DNA from: Gari tellinella
Taxonomy: Eukaryota > Mollusca > Bivalvia > Cardiida > Psammobiidae
DNA length: 64,000 nt
Assembly (NCBI GenBank): GCA_922989275.2
Contig: OV277864.1
Location: forward strand, 43,027,550 to 43,091,549
Direction: 5' to 3'
Shown in pieces: positions 40,701 through 55,700 of the stretch (positions are counted from its first letter, which is position 1; every line of letters starts with the position of its first letter). The position numbers and the translations under genes were made by a program. The notes under the pieces are model-generated. The model was not told the DNA's origin. It did no database searches and was given only the letters and a program-made list of their open reading frames with translations.

Positions 40701-43700
40701 AATCATAATCAGAAAACTTTTCTTACTTCTTTTAAACTTGAAAAATTTGTGACAGATGCCGGATTCAAACCAGCGATCTTTGACATACAAGGCCAATGCT
40801 CTACCTACTGAGGTTACCGGGCATCGGTGACAAATTTTTCTAGTCAAAATATTTGAAAAACTTTCTTTTTGTCTGTGATTGCCAGAGAAAAAAGAATTAT
40901 CAATAGATTATATAGTAAGTGCCCGAGAAATAAGAAATAATAATAAAGTCATACTTGGTTCTTTAGTCTAAGACTGATAAGGGGCATGTTTCAAAAAGTA
41001 AATTCTTTATTTCTGCATAAAACCATATGGTCTCACTACCCATTAGAATCGTCTCTTTGAGACGATTCTAACGAGTAGTAACACCATAGGATTTGGGGCT
41101 GAAATAAGTGAGAAAAATGTTAGATACTTTCAGTCTACTTTCTCTTATCATGAGTCCTGTAAAGTCAAAACCAATTCACCTGTGAAGAGACGATTCATAT
41201 GAGTAGTCACATACATATAATAGATTAGAAATAATCTGATTAGAAATAATGATGTAATAAGCACCCTATTTGAAATAATTCATCTTTTCGAGAACTCGCC
41301 TTTATAACCCTTATCATGCTGAATTGTCTTCTGCTTCAAAATTAGATACTAGTATATGCTTTTTTAAACTGAAAAGGTTTAATATGAGTGGCAAACAGTT
41401 TGGCTCCAGATCAGATGCCACATGGAGCCAAACTGTTTGCAAATGTTAGTCAGGTCCGGCTAGGCACAATAAGGGTTAATAAATAGCTGCTGTTGCGGAT
41501 TGCACATGTGTTCCCTTTGAAATTTTTCATATTCACTGAAAAAGTGAGGAGAACAAAACGTGCTATGATGAAATAGATTGGGCAAAGCACTGCAGATCTT
41601 TATGATCCTTCCTTTACATTCAAACCTGCGCCATAACCCTTTACTTCATAGCCTATTCCTAATTTTGGAAGGCAGGTGACCGTAAAGCAGAATGTTCCTA
41701 AAGCAGAATGTTCCTTAATACATATTCTGCTAAACTTTTATCCTGCTTTAAGCTAGCATCTGCTATTATATAGGGAATATTTCTGAAGTTTCACCTTTAT
41801 GACTGTATAAAATGGAACTACAGTAAAACCTCGCTATTACGACCACTAAAACGAATGCTAAGTGATTGTATAATAGAGAGGTGAGTGCCTAAAGCAAGGT
41901 GACAGTGAAACAGAAAGCTCCTAAAAGAGCTTTCTGTTTCACTGTCACCTTGCTTTAAGCGGTCACCTACCGTAAACACCCTAATAATTAACATAATTTA
42001 GTGGTCGTAATAGAGAGGTTTTACTGTACAATTAAATGTATTTTCTTTAGTGGAAGAATTGATTAAATGCATTAAAATGCATATCTGTGGAGTAAAGGTT
42101 AACACTTCTTCTGCTTTAATTGTGACTAAACTAGAAATTGCACATAGTTTGGATCCAGATTAGAATCCAAACTGTTTCAGTCAATGACACTGATATATAG
42201 CCGTTCACCTGCTGAATATTCATAGTATCTTTATTACAGTGCTCCCTCCCTACAACAGGTCTCCGAACAGTGATTTCCTCCTTACAACATTGCTAGCCAC
42301 ATTTGTGTCTAATGCTTTCACTGCTGCAATATTGTCTGCTTAAAATTGTTGCTTTACGTTTTTTTGTCAAAGTTGCATATTGGACATTTTGACAGAGGAA
42401 ACATAAAAACAAGTGACAAACAGTTTGAATCTAGATCAAATGTTGCGTAACCCAATGTCTGATCTGGGTTCAAACTGTTTTGAAATGTACTATAAGGGTG
42501 TAAATCTTCTCTCCCTATAACAACTTCCTCCGAACAACGCACACAATATTTGTCTCCCATTTGGTGTTGTTATAGAGGAGCACTGTACTATAATTACTGA
42601 TGAATATAGAAGTCCGCACACTATAAAGATTTGTCATTTGAATTATTTTGTTGGCTAATAAGATAAGGAAATTTCCTCTAGGAGTGCACCCTCATGCTAG
42701 ACACATCCTATAAGAAAACAGTGCAGATACTCTTATGTGGTTGCTTACCACAATTTTAACCCATTACCCCATAAGCTGTTTCTAGTTTTGAAGACAAGCC
42801 TTTATGGTGCATTCTGTTTAACTTTCAGCCTGCTTTCTGCTATCATTTCCTAAGATAAAGACTAACAATTCTTACAGTGCAGCACATTCATGACTCATAA
42901 AGTTTACAGCTATTTTCTTGAGTTGAGGAAATTAGTTAAAGGCATAAAAGGCATGTTTATGGAGTAATGGGTTAAAATTGTAGTTGAAAAGTAAAGAACT
43001 GCTTATATCTAACCATATCACTGATATTTATTGTGTTAGTAGTATTAATATTGCTTATTGTGTGAAGCTTTCTGTTGGACTGTATATCATTCAGGGCTCC
43101 AGATAAGAGGGAGTAAGTAAACTTAACAAAATCAACATTTTCTGAGTCATTTAGCACCAAATCCTATGATATTACTACTCATTTGAATCGTCTCGAAGAG
43201 ACGATTCTAATGAGTAGTAACATCATAGGGTTTAATGCAAAAATAAAGATTTAAGTTTTTTAAATACTCCCCTTATCTGGAGCTCTGGGGCCTGTCTTAT
43301 GAAACGTCGTACGATAAAAACGGTCGTAAATCTAAATATTAAAATACGCATTATTTCTTATTTCTCCATCTAATCCTGTCTTGTCACATCTCGTTGGAAT
43401 CGTCTTTTCAAGACGATTCCAAAGAGATGTGACAAGACAGGATTTGATGGAAAAATAAATAATAATTGAGAATTTTAGAAACTGACTTACGACAACATTT
43501 GTCGTACGACGTTTCGTAAGACCAGCCCCTGATCATTGATGTAATTAATTAATATTTCTATTTCCTTTAGGACAATGGGAATAATGATTTAGGTGACGAT
43601 TATGATTACAAGGACGAGGACTTGGATGACGACTATGTATGTGTAGAAAGTTTGCCTTAGTTACTAACATGTTACCAGACTGTAGTAGTGAAACCTGCAT

Positions 43701-46700
43701 TAAACAGCCACTCTAAATAATATGTGAAATATAAGCCTTTAGGGCTCCAGATAAGAGGGAGTAAACTGAACAAGTGCAATAATTTTTTTTTACTAATTTC
43801 TGCTCCAAATTCTATGGTGTTACTACTCATTAGAATCGTCTCTTCGAGATGATTCTAATGAGTAGTAACACCATAGGGTTTAATGCAGAAATAAGGATTT
43901 TAGTTTTTGAAATTCTCTCCTTATCTGGAGCTCTGTTGACCCCTTTCCTATAAGCATAAGTGCCATAGGACCCTAATACTTACTCCACTTCCCAAGCACA
44001 AAATCAATAGATTGTATTTGAACATGGTTGACAGCCTCAAGCAAGTAGAAAGTAAAACAGAATGGACATTTTTTGCTTTTTTAGCTCACCTGAGCTAGCT
44101 CAGGGTGAGCTTTTGCAATCCTTGAATGTCCGGCATCCATCGTGCGGCGTCAACAATTTAAGTGTTTACACTCTAGAGGCCACAATATTTATCCAGTCTT
44201 TCTCAAACTTGCTCAGATGGTATATTGCCATAAGAGTTCGGATGAGTTCGATTATGGCTGAAATCTGACAATTAGGTCATGAGTTATCAACCTTTGAATT
44301 GCTGAAAATGCCATATTTATCAGTGTTTACACTCTAGAGGCCACAATATTTACCCAATCTTTCTCAAACTTTTCCAGATTGTATATCACCATAAGAGTTC
44401 GGATGAGTTCGATTTTGGCTGAAATCGGACAAATAGATCAAGAGTTATCTACCTTTGAACTGCTGAAAATGCCATATTTAACGGTGTTTACATTCTAGAG
44501 TTCACAATTTTTATCCAATCTATCTCAAACTTACTCAGATTGTATATGACTATAAGAGTTCACATGAGTTTGATTATGGTTGAAATCAGACTAATAGGTC
44601 GAGAGTTATCTACCTTTGAATTGCTGAAAATGCTATATTTTAAGGGTTTTTACACTCTAGAGGCCACAAATTTTAACCAATCTTTCTCAAACTTACTCAG
44701 ATTGTATATATTACCATAAGACTTCGGATGAGTTCATTTATGGTTGTAATTGGACCAATAGGTCAAGAGTTATCTACCTTTGAATTGCTGAAAATGACAT
44801 ATTTAACAGTGTTTACGCTCTAGAGGCCACAATATTTATCCAAGCTCTCTCAAACTTGCCCAGTTTGTATATGACCATAAGTGTTCGAAATAGGGTAATT
44901 ATGGTTAAAATCGGACAAATAGATCAAGAGTTATCTACCTTTGAACTACTGAAAATGCCATATTTTACAGTGTTTACACTCTTGCAACTACAGTTTTCAA
45001 TGGATTTTCATTATACTTGTACACAAAGTATATAGCTATACGTTCTCGAAGGATTGCAATTATTGTTGAAATCTAATCATTGTGGCATTAGTTACCTGCC
45101 CTTGATATACTTTGAAATGCTAGAACAAAGGCTTCATTTCAGTATTGTTTAAGCTCTAGTTATCTGCCTTTGATGTACTCTACTATACTAGAGTAGGTCG
45201 ACAAACTTGAATGGATTTAGAATAAAACGGGTGAAATTACAAATGGTGAGCGATATCAGGGCCTTCAGGCCCTCTTGTTTTACCTGGCTTTAAACAGCCA
45301 CCTGGTTAAATCAGACATAGATTATTTTCACATTAGGCTATATAATGAAGGAAAATGTTAATACAGATTGCAGCTGAATCATTTTAGTTACCAAATCATG
45401 AACCAGTCTACTTGAAATTCTGGGTTGTTTAATATTTACTTGTCTAAATTAGCAAACATATAGGAGCCATCTGATCTAAGTCTACACTGTATGAAAATGT
45501 AATGAGTATATTTTAACCCTTTACACAATAGCCTGTTTCTAGTTTTGAAAATATGCGACTAGCTAAAGCAGGTTGAAAGTACAGCAGAATGTGCCTTAAG
45601 GCGCACTCTACTTTACTTTCAGCCTGCTTTAAACTACCATCTTCTAGAATAAAGAAAATATTATACATATTCATAACTGTATAAAATTTAAACTATTTTC
45701 TTTGGCGGAGGAATAAACTGAATGCGCTAAAAGTCGCTTCTATTAGGGAAAGGGTTAAACAGGTCCAGGGTGTTGAAGGAGTTATTCTCATTTCCCCATA
45801 GCCATCAGTACACATTGAGTGTTTCCTATCACGTATAAAGCAGATGGCTGTATAAAACAAGATGATAGTAGTTTGCTTTTACCTGCCACCTGTACTTGAA
45901 TCTATCACAGAGTGTGTGACTGAGTGTTAGTGGAGCAGAAACTTCCCTATATAGACACTTTCTGAATAACATGTTCTGTTTTAACCTATTACCCCATAAA
46001 TACGCCTTTTTATGCTTTCAATTTATTCCAAAACTGAAGAAAATAGATCCAATTTGTACAATTTTGAATATGTATAATAAGAAATATTTTCTATATACTG
46101 GTAGATGGTAGCTTAAAGCAGGCTGAAAGTAAAGCAGAATGTGCCTTAAGACACATTCTGCTTTATTTACAACCTGCTTTAAGTGGTCACCTGTTTTCAA
46201 AACTAGAAATAAGCTATGGGGTAATGGGTTAACTCTTTCACTGCCAAATCGGATTGCACCAGAATTTTCAAGCTGTTTGGATTCAAATCAAATTTCAAGT
46301 GACTAGGCTTCTGATAAAGATCCAAACTGCTCGGTCAGTATTAATATTTCTTCAGTCAAAATAAAAACGTCTTAAATGGAGAAAACTAATTTAGTCAAAT
46401 TCAATAATTTAAGCATTTCCCCCAAGGCAATATGTGCAAAGCACTTATACCAAATTGTGTTCAAAGCAGGTAGTTGCTTCCAGAGATTTCTGATATACTT
46501 TCAAATTGCTCTAAGCTATAATCTGTTTTCAATAACATCTCTCAATAAACATTTTCGGTGCTTATATGAAGGCGCTCTAAGGTGCTTTCAACACAACGGA
46601 CCTGTTTAAAATACACTCATTTCATTTGCAAACAGTGTAGACCCAAAAGAACTATGTGATCATCTGTGTTAAGCCTTATTCACGGCTTGTTTTCAGTTTT

Positions 46701-49700
46701 GAAGCAAATCTAATGTTTTTTTAAGGCAGTCTGAATGTTAAGCAGAATATGCCTTAAGGATCATTTTGCTTTACTTTCAGCCTGCTTTACCCTACCATAT
46801 GCAAGGATATAGAAAATATTTCTTATGGTGAATATTCTTGATTATACAAAGTGGAACTATTTTCTTCAGTAGAGGAATAAATTAAAAGCATAAAAGGCAG
46901 ATTGAGGTAACTTCACTTTTCTGTACAGAGTGGCTGTTTTACACAGGTTTCGGTCAAAATATCTTGCCCTGTAAACAGATAGTTTACCTGTTGGTTCATA
47001 AAGGGCTTCTGGGGAATTCCTTTACCTGTAACTAGCTAGACATCCCGATATGACTGAAATACTATGAAAGCGACGTAAAATCATAACATCTCTATCAGCC
47101 TGCTTAAAACCTGGCTACTTTCTGCTAGAATATAGAAAACATTTCTTATGATATCATACATATACATTTATTTGTAATAATACACATTGGAAGTATTTTC
47201 TTCTGTGGAGGAATGAATTAACCAAATCGCATGTTTCTGGTACATGTATTTTAGATAGGTTACCACTTAAAGCAGTTTGAAAGTAAAGCAAAATGCACCT
47301 TAAGGCACATTCTGCTTTATTTTCAAACTGCCTTAAGCTATAATCTGCTAGGATATAGAAAGTATTTCAGATGGTACATATTAATGACTGTATAAAAATG
47401 ACCTACATTCTTCAGTGGAAGAAGGAATTAAAGTTGTAAAAAAGGCATATTTGTGGTGTAATTGGTTAAAGGTGTGAAAATGTGCACCTACTTATTATTG
47501 GGTTAAGAGTTAGCATACATGTTTCAATTTAGATGAGGAAATCTAAATGGTTTGAGACTTGCTGTTAGGATTCTCAAGGTCTATTGACATAAACATATAT
47601 TAACTCTTTCAACACTAAGTAACTCTTGTGGGTTATTAGGTTCCCTTGTGGATCTTTTTAGCCACCTAAACATGAACCAGTCTACTTGGAATTCTTGGTA
47701 GTTTAATTAATACTTCTCTAAATTAGCAAACAGTGTAGACCCTGATCAGAGGGCTCCTAAAGGAGCTCTCTGATCTGGGTTTACACTGCGTGCAAATGTT
47801 ATGAGTGATATTTCAAACAGGTCCATGGTGTTGAAAGAGTTAAAAAATTACAGAAGACAAATTTCTAACGGACAATATAATTGGGGAGATTAGCAGGGTA
47901 GGAAGCTTACTATACAGATGCTGGTAACATTTGTTTAGCTGTATAAATCTCTCTTAAGCAACGTTCAAGAACAAGTCTCTATTATAGTCATTGGGCAGCT
48001 TAACCCTTTACTCCACACCCTGTTTGTAGTTTAGTTTGACCCATTACCCCATAACCTGTTTCTAGTTTAATTAAAACATATTTTATTCAAAAAGTATGCG
48101 CATCATATAGAAACATACAACAGAAAGAAAGGATTGAAACGAAAGACATTAAAGTCTAATAGGATTTCTGTCCCTGTTACTAAATTTGAAGACATGTGGG
48201 CATTTAAAGCAGGTCGAAAGTAGAGCAGAATGTGCCTTTAAGGCACATTCTGCTTTACTTTCAGGCTACTTTAAGCTACCACTTGCTATTAAGTAGAAAA
48301 TATTTCTTATGATACATATGCATACATATATCTTCTGGGGAGGAATAAATTAAAGGCCTTAAAATGTGTATCTCTATGGAGTAAAGGGTTAATGCAGAAT
48401 GGTAGTAAATTAATTAATTTTTTCTTGGGATGTTGCTCAAGAGATGTACTGTATGTTTGATGTTGTGGGAAAGGCGCATGAGCTGCATTTTGTGTGACCA
48501 TCTGCCTTCAGATATAGCAAACAGTGTAGACATACATACTAGATCATCTCAAAATGCATGTAATCATACTTGTCCTTGAAACATGACGTACTAGTATTCA
48601 TGAGCTATCCTGGACTCTAATTCACTGACAAAGACAAAAAAATATCCTGTCCTTTGATCAAGAAAACCAGATTATTACTGGACATGTAAAAAACCTGATT
48701 AGAGACCCAAGTGTCTGAAAGTCAAACCATTGATCCAGCTCTACACTGTTTGCAATGACTGAAGATCTTGTGTTTTCTCAGTTTGCGTCACATGATTATA
48801 TTAAAATCACATGATTGTCTTTTCCCATGTATACATCAATTTAAAGTGTATATTATAGATCCTTGTCTTCAACTAAAACTGCAGCAGTTCCCATATATAA
48901 GTTTAGTTTAGTTTAGTGTGTGTGTGTGAACCTTTGAATGGGGAGAAGCTATTTAACCCATTACCCCATAGTCTGTTTCTAGCTTTGAAGACATGTTACC
49001 GCTTAAAGCAGGCTGAAAGTAAAGCAGAATACGCCTCAATGTGCATTCTAATTTACTTTCAACCTGCTTTAAGCTACCAACTGCTACATGTAGAATATAT
49101 AAATTATTTCTAAATTAAATATTCACATCTGTATAAATTGGAAATATTTCCTTGTGTAGGGATAAATTAGAGGCCTAAAAAGGTGTATTAATGGGGTAAT
49201 TGGTTAACTTGTTGGTGTTTTTTTTCTAACGAAGCTCAAGATAATATGGAGTGTTTCAGATATCAAAACCCTTAATGTTGTGTTTTAGATGATTTTAATG
49301 AGTAGTCTTAATCATAGGGTTTGGTGCAGGCATAAAGGAGAAACCTTTGAAAAGATTTATTTTACTCCCTCTGGTCTTAAAAACCTGTATTACTCCTTGA
49401 TAAGTATTCAAAAGCCCTTCATCGAAGATTGTGTCTTTCTGTACTGAATAAGTGTCTTAAAGTCTTTACCAAAAGCGTTTCTTTCTGTACTAAATTATTT
49501 TCTTAAGTCCTCCACCAAAGATTGAGATTTTCTATACTATATAAGTTTCATGAGGCATTCACCTGAATGATGTGTTTCTATACTGTATTAATTCCTTCAT
49601 CAAAAATTGTACCTTAATTGTTTTACCAAAGAGTGTGCCTTGAAGTACTGAATTGGTTTCTTAAGGCCTTTACCAAAGAGTGTGCCTTGAAGTACTGAAT

Positions 49701-52700
49701 TGGTTTCTTAAGGCCTTTACCAAAGAGTGTGCCTTGAAGTACTGAATTGGTTTCTTAAGGCCTTTACCAAATAGTGTGCCTTGAAACACTGAATTGGTTT
49801 CTTAAGGCCTTTACCAAAGAGTGTGCCTTGAAGTACTGAATTGGTTTCTTAAGGCCTTTACCAAAGAGTGTGCCTTGAAATACTGAATTAGTTTCTTAAG
49901 GCCTTTACCATAGAGTGTGTCTTGATGTACTGAATTGGTTTCTTAAGGCCTTTACCAAAGAGTGCCTCCATGTACTGATTTGGTTTCCTAAGGCCTTTAC
50001 CAAAGAGTGTGCCTTGATGTACTGAATTGGTTTCTTTTAGTTTCTTAAGGCCTTTACCAAAGAGTGTGCCTTGATGTACTGAATTGGTTTCTTAAGGCCT
50101 TTACCAAAAAGTGTGCCTTGATGTGCTGAATTGGTTTCTTAAGGCCTTTACCAAAGAGTGTGCCTTGATGTACTGAATTGGTTTCTTAAGGCCTTAACCA
50201 AAGATGGTGCCTTGATGTACTGAATTGGTTTCTTAAGGCCTTTACCATAGAGTGTGCCTAGATGTACTGAATTGGTTTCTTAAGGCCTTTACCAAAGAGT
50301 GTGCCTTGATGTACTGAATTGTTTTCTTAAGGCCTTTACCAAAGAGTGTGCCTTGATGTACTGAATTGTTTTCTTAAGGCCTTTACCAAAGAGTGTGCCT
50401 TGAAGTACTGAATTGTTTTCTTAAGGCCTTTACCAAAGAGTGTGCCTCGATGTACTGAATTGGTTTCTTAAGGCCTTTACCCTAAGTTTGCCTTGATGTA
50501 CTGAATTGGTTTCTTAAGGCCCTTACCATAAGATTGCCTTGATGTACTGAATTGGTTTCTTAACTCTTTCCTCCCTAAAACTTTCAATGAATAATTCCAG
50601 TTTCCATCTAAGTCTAGTCCATTTATGACTTTTAAGGGTTGTTTTTGTCAATGCTTGGCATTATGACAAACAGTGAAGACCCTGATCAGAGGGCTCCTTT
50701 TGGAGCCCTCTGATCTGGGTCTTCACTGTTTGCACAGGACAAGTGTACTATTCACATGTTCACTGTTTGAAAATGACGCCTATATGCGGGATTAGGGTTC
50801 AAAGGGTTAAGGCCTTTACCAGAGAGTGTGCCTTTACGTTCAGTCTTCTTTAAGCAACCACCTTTCTTTAAAATTTAAATCAAAATAATGTTGAAAAGGT
50901 AATGTATTAGAGATTTTCAAGCATATGTACAATTCGGATATTAGAAAGGGCGTACTCTGTTAAGATGGCATGATCCAGGTCGTCTAATCTAGGTTAGTGA
51001 TTTTTTGGAAGGATGGGGGTGATGATGCTGGCAAAGCAGAGAATGATAGAGATGAAGATATAATCATCTATCTAGAGAGGGAACCGGTTAATAAGGTAAC
51101 TAGGGGCGCTTTAGATTTTAGTCTTATATTAGGATGTTTTTAAAACTTTGTCAATTATTTAGAAGTGGGGGGGGGGGGGGGGGGGGGGTTTACATAAAAG
51201 AGAAGGGCGGGGCAACTGTAGTTGTAAACATTAAGGCAGAATGCTTATTAGGTTATTTAGTTTAGAAAATATACTTGTAATCCAACAGTATATAGTATGC
51301 ACACACCACCAACACATTAACAAACAGTAGTGTACAATTCACCGAGGAGAATTGGAAGATTAAACATCAGAATAAGTGATTGGCATCTGATCAGGATCCT
51401 ATCAGTTTGTAATTCTTATCTGCAAATAAAGAGAATCTCATGTGTATTCATGTCATCTATGTTGTGTGATATTGAATTGTATTATATACCTCCCAATGAT
51501 CTGCCCGAAATATTGCCGTATTTTATCGATCAAATACACCTTGACGGATTGAAAATTCCGTATTACCCATGTACCGTGTGTAATGGGAATCGAATGTTTT
51601 CTGTGTAAGCCAGAACTACTTTCATACGTCATCCAAGTGTGACACATTTCTGTCGTTTTTGTTTTAGTTTATTATTATTAGATTATATTAGAGGTATATA
51701 ATAAAAGGAACATTACTATACTTTGCATATCGTATGCACCGGATCACTCTCGTTGTGTGTGTAAAGGCGATATCCAACTCGACCTCCGGTCTCGTTGGAT
51801 ATCGCCTTTACACACACAACTCGAGTGATCCGGTGCATAAGATATGCAAAGTATAGTAATTATACTAATATTCCGTTTGTATAATCTGAAATATGATGAA
51901 ATAACATTCAGTACAAACAATGATAATAATAATAAAATGTAGAGAATCATTTCAGATTAAATGGATATCAATTTGAGCAAATGATATCTATCCCATTACC
52001 CAATAGCTTCTTTCTAGCTTTGAAGACATGTCACAGACCACTTAACTCTTTCCTCCCTGAAACTTTAAATATGGACAATTCCAGTTTCCATTTTAGTCTA
52101 GTCCATTTCTGACTTTTAAGGGTTGTTTTTGTCAATGTTTGGAATTATGACAAACAGTGAAGACCCTGATCAGAGGGCTCCTTTCGTGGCCCTCTGATCT
52201 GGGTCTTCACTGTTTGCATAGGACAAGTGAACTATTGACATGTACACTGTTTGCAATGGACGCCAATAGGCGTGACTAGGGTTCAAAGGGTTAAAGCAAG
52301 TTGAAAGTAGTCTCATTATAGGATTTGGTGAAGACTTAAGAATTCTAACATTTGAGATATTCTCCTCATTTGGAACAGTGATGCACATGTGATATTATAT
52401 AAGCTGCTTGGACAAGGCCTTTGGCACAATGTCTTCATGTGTGATTAACCCATTACCCCATAGCCAGTTTCTTGTATTGAAGATAGGTGGCCACTTAAAG
52501 CAGGTTAAAAGTAAAGCAGAATGTGCCTTAAGGCACATTCTAAAACACTTTGTGCACGTCCCTATATAAACAAAGAATGAATGCTTCAGTGTTTGAATTT
52601 TCAATAGACCACTCACACGCTTAAACGTTCTAACGTGACGTCATATGGCTTCAAAAATGCGTACGCCAAGAAAAGTAGCGCCGTTGCTTCGGTGCAAATT

Positions 52701-55700
52701 AAGGTTGAATTATGTGTTAGAATCGAAATAATAAATTAATACCAGTGTTTTATCTAACAATCGAACACGGGTAGTCGTTGAGATGCTTGTAATAACACCA
52801 CTTGGCCTAATAGGCCTTGAGATTAAATTACTACGCATCTCAACTCCTACTAGTGTTAGATTGCACGATAAAACACAATTTTTATCAAATCTTTCTTAAA
52901 ATTGCTCAGATTGTATATTACTATAAGAGTTGGGATGAGTTTGATTATGGTTGTAATCGGATCAATAGGTCAAGAGTTATCTACCTTTGAATTGCTGAAA
53001 ATGATATATTTAACAGTGTTTACGCTCTAGAGGCCACAATATTTATCCAAGCTCTCTCAAACTTGCCCATATTGTTTATGACCATAAGAGTTGGAAAAAG
53101 GGTGATTATGGTTGGAATCAGACAAATAGATCAAGAGATATCTACCTTTGAATTGCTGAAAATGCCATATTTTACAGCGTTTACACTCTTGCAACTACAG
53201 TTTTCAATGGATTTTGATTATACTTGTACACTAAGGATGTAGCTATACGTTCTCGAAGGAGTGCAATTATTGTTGAAATGTAATCATTGTGGCAATAGTT
53301 ACCTGCCCTTGATATACTTTGAAATGCTAGAAAAAGGCTTAATTTCAGTATTGTTTAGGCTCTAGTTATCTGCCTTTGATGTACTCTACTATACTACAGT
53401 AGGTCGACAAACTTGAATGGATTTAGAATAAAACGGGTGAAATTCAAAGGTAAAAGTTATCAGGCTTCATTACAAATGGTGAGCGATATCAGGGCCTTCA
53501 GGCCCTCTTGTTATTTCTTAATTTTGCTTTTCTTTCAACCTGCTTTAAGCTACCATCTTCTAGAAAATATAAATTATTTCTTATGATATATATTTATAAC
53601 TGTATAAATAAGAACTATTTTCTTTAGTGGAGAAATAAATTAAAGGCATTAAAAGGCATATTTATGGGGTAATGGCCCTACTAATGGGTCAAGTCCTTTT
53701 CTGTAGCTTGACTCAAGTACACGACAGTCCTTTCCACACCATGGACCTGTTTAAAATATACTCATTATATATCGGAGCCCTCTGATCTAGATCTACACTG
53801 TTTACTTATTTAGACCAGTATTTATTAAACTACCCAGAGTTCCAAGTAGACTGGTTCATGTTTTGGCAATAGAAAAGATCCACAAGGAAACCTAGTTAAC
53901 TCTTTGAAGGCTTAGTTATTGTTCATCTGCAATATTTTTTGTATGCTTTAACCCATTACCCCAAAAATACACCTTTTAATGCCTTTAATTTATTTCTTCT
54001 CTTAAGTAAATAGTTGAATTTTATCCAAGCATCATTAAACTGTTTTCTTTATCCTAGCAGGTGGTAGCTTAAAGCAGGTTGAAAGTAAAGCAGAATGTGC
54101 CTTATTCTACATTTCAACCTGCTTTAAAAGGTGACCTGTCTTCAAAACTATAAACAAACTATTGGGTAATGGGTTAAGCACCAGCCTGCCTTAACTCTTT
54201 CCTCCCTAACACTTTCAATGAATAATTCCAGTTTCCATCTAAGTCTAGTCCATTTATGACTTTTAAGGGTTGTTTTTGTCAATGTTTGGCATTATGACAA
54301 ACAGTGAAGACCCTGATCAGAGGGCTCCTTTTGGAGCCCTCTGATCTGGGTCTTCACTGTTTGCATAGGACAAGTGTACTATTCACATGTACACTGTTTG
54401 AAAAGGACGCCTATATGCGGGATTAGGGTTCAAAGGGTTAAAAAAAACTGAAATATTAATCTTTTAGTCGTTGTAATGGAAAGTTTTACTGTAATCAAGC
54501 TCTAGTCATCAAGACTTTACTGCATGTACAGTCGAACTTCGATATCTCAAACTCGCTTAACTCGAACTAACCAATATTTCAACTCATGAACTAAATTATT
54601 TCATGTTCTGTTAAGTCGAACATACCTGTAGTTCAAAGTTAAAACGTGGCTTAGCCACGTTTTAACTTTGAACTACGGGTATGTTTGACATAACAGAGTT
54701 TGAGATATCGAAGTTCGACTGTATATGAATAATATCCATGCATGTATTCTAATTGATTCAAAAGCATTGCCTTAGCAATGGCCATCTGTTGTATTGATTA
54801 GTTAAACACATGTATCTTACCACAGGGGCCAACTACATATTACCATCAAAATGTATTGCTACGACAACCTACTAGTATATGGGTATTATAATAGATTTGT
54901 ATTGCTACGAAGTCAGTGTATATAGTGAGAAAAGTTTGTCTACGAAAACAAAGTAGCAATACAAATCTGTTATAATACCCATTGTTGTGGTAGCGAAACA
55001 TTTCAACGTAATACCTAGTTAAATGGCCCCTAGTGCTTACAGACGAACAAATTTATGTGGTGTTTCACAACAGAATAAATATTCTTGATTATAGTGACGA
55101 TATTAACATATTTGACATCTGTCACGTCGCTGTGCAAAATAGCTTTAATAATGAATTGATGACTGCTAGATTGATTAGCTAAGAATCTCTGGTATCTGGG
55201 TTTGATCCTTAACCCATGTACCAATAGATACAAAATGTACCTCTTTTTATGCCTTTAATTTATTCCTCCACTGAAGAAAATAATTCCACTTTATACAGTC
55301 AGAAACATACCAAAACCTTAGCCATAACTTTGGAACTATGTGTGATAGACTTTTTGATATGAGTACTCATAAAAAAAGACTGTGAACCTTATAAAAATTG
55401 ATCATGTCAGACAAAGGTCAAGGTCATATAGAGGTCATATACACTGAATTTTACCTTGGTCATTTCTTTGCCTCTAAATGTGATAGAAACTTTATATTTG
55501 GCATGTGTACTCCGCCATAAAAGCCCTTGAATCCAGTACAACTTGAGTCATATCAGACAACGGTCAAGGGCATTGTAAGGTCATGGTCACATCAGGGGCA
55601 ATAGTGTTTCAAACCACTTTATGTCAGAGAGCTGCTTATACTGACATGTATGTTTTTTTCAAAGCTTCTCTGAAGGAATCAAATAAACTTAATTTCGCAT

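Noticed and set aside
40752..40825. Functional tRNA-Thr gene
   Set aside because: The acceptor stem does not pair and the sequence is inside a foldback element; kept only as a tRNA-like feature.
49420..50832. CRISPR-like array
   Set aside because: The 47-bp units are contiguous with no unique spacers, and the context is a eukaryotic intron; it is a plain tandem repeat.
51330..51608. 92-codon ORF in intron 8 as a possible extra exon
   Set aside because: Exons 8 and 9 join in phase 0, and this ORF has no convincing acceptor/donor pair that keeps that phase.
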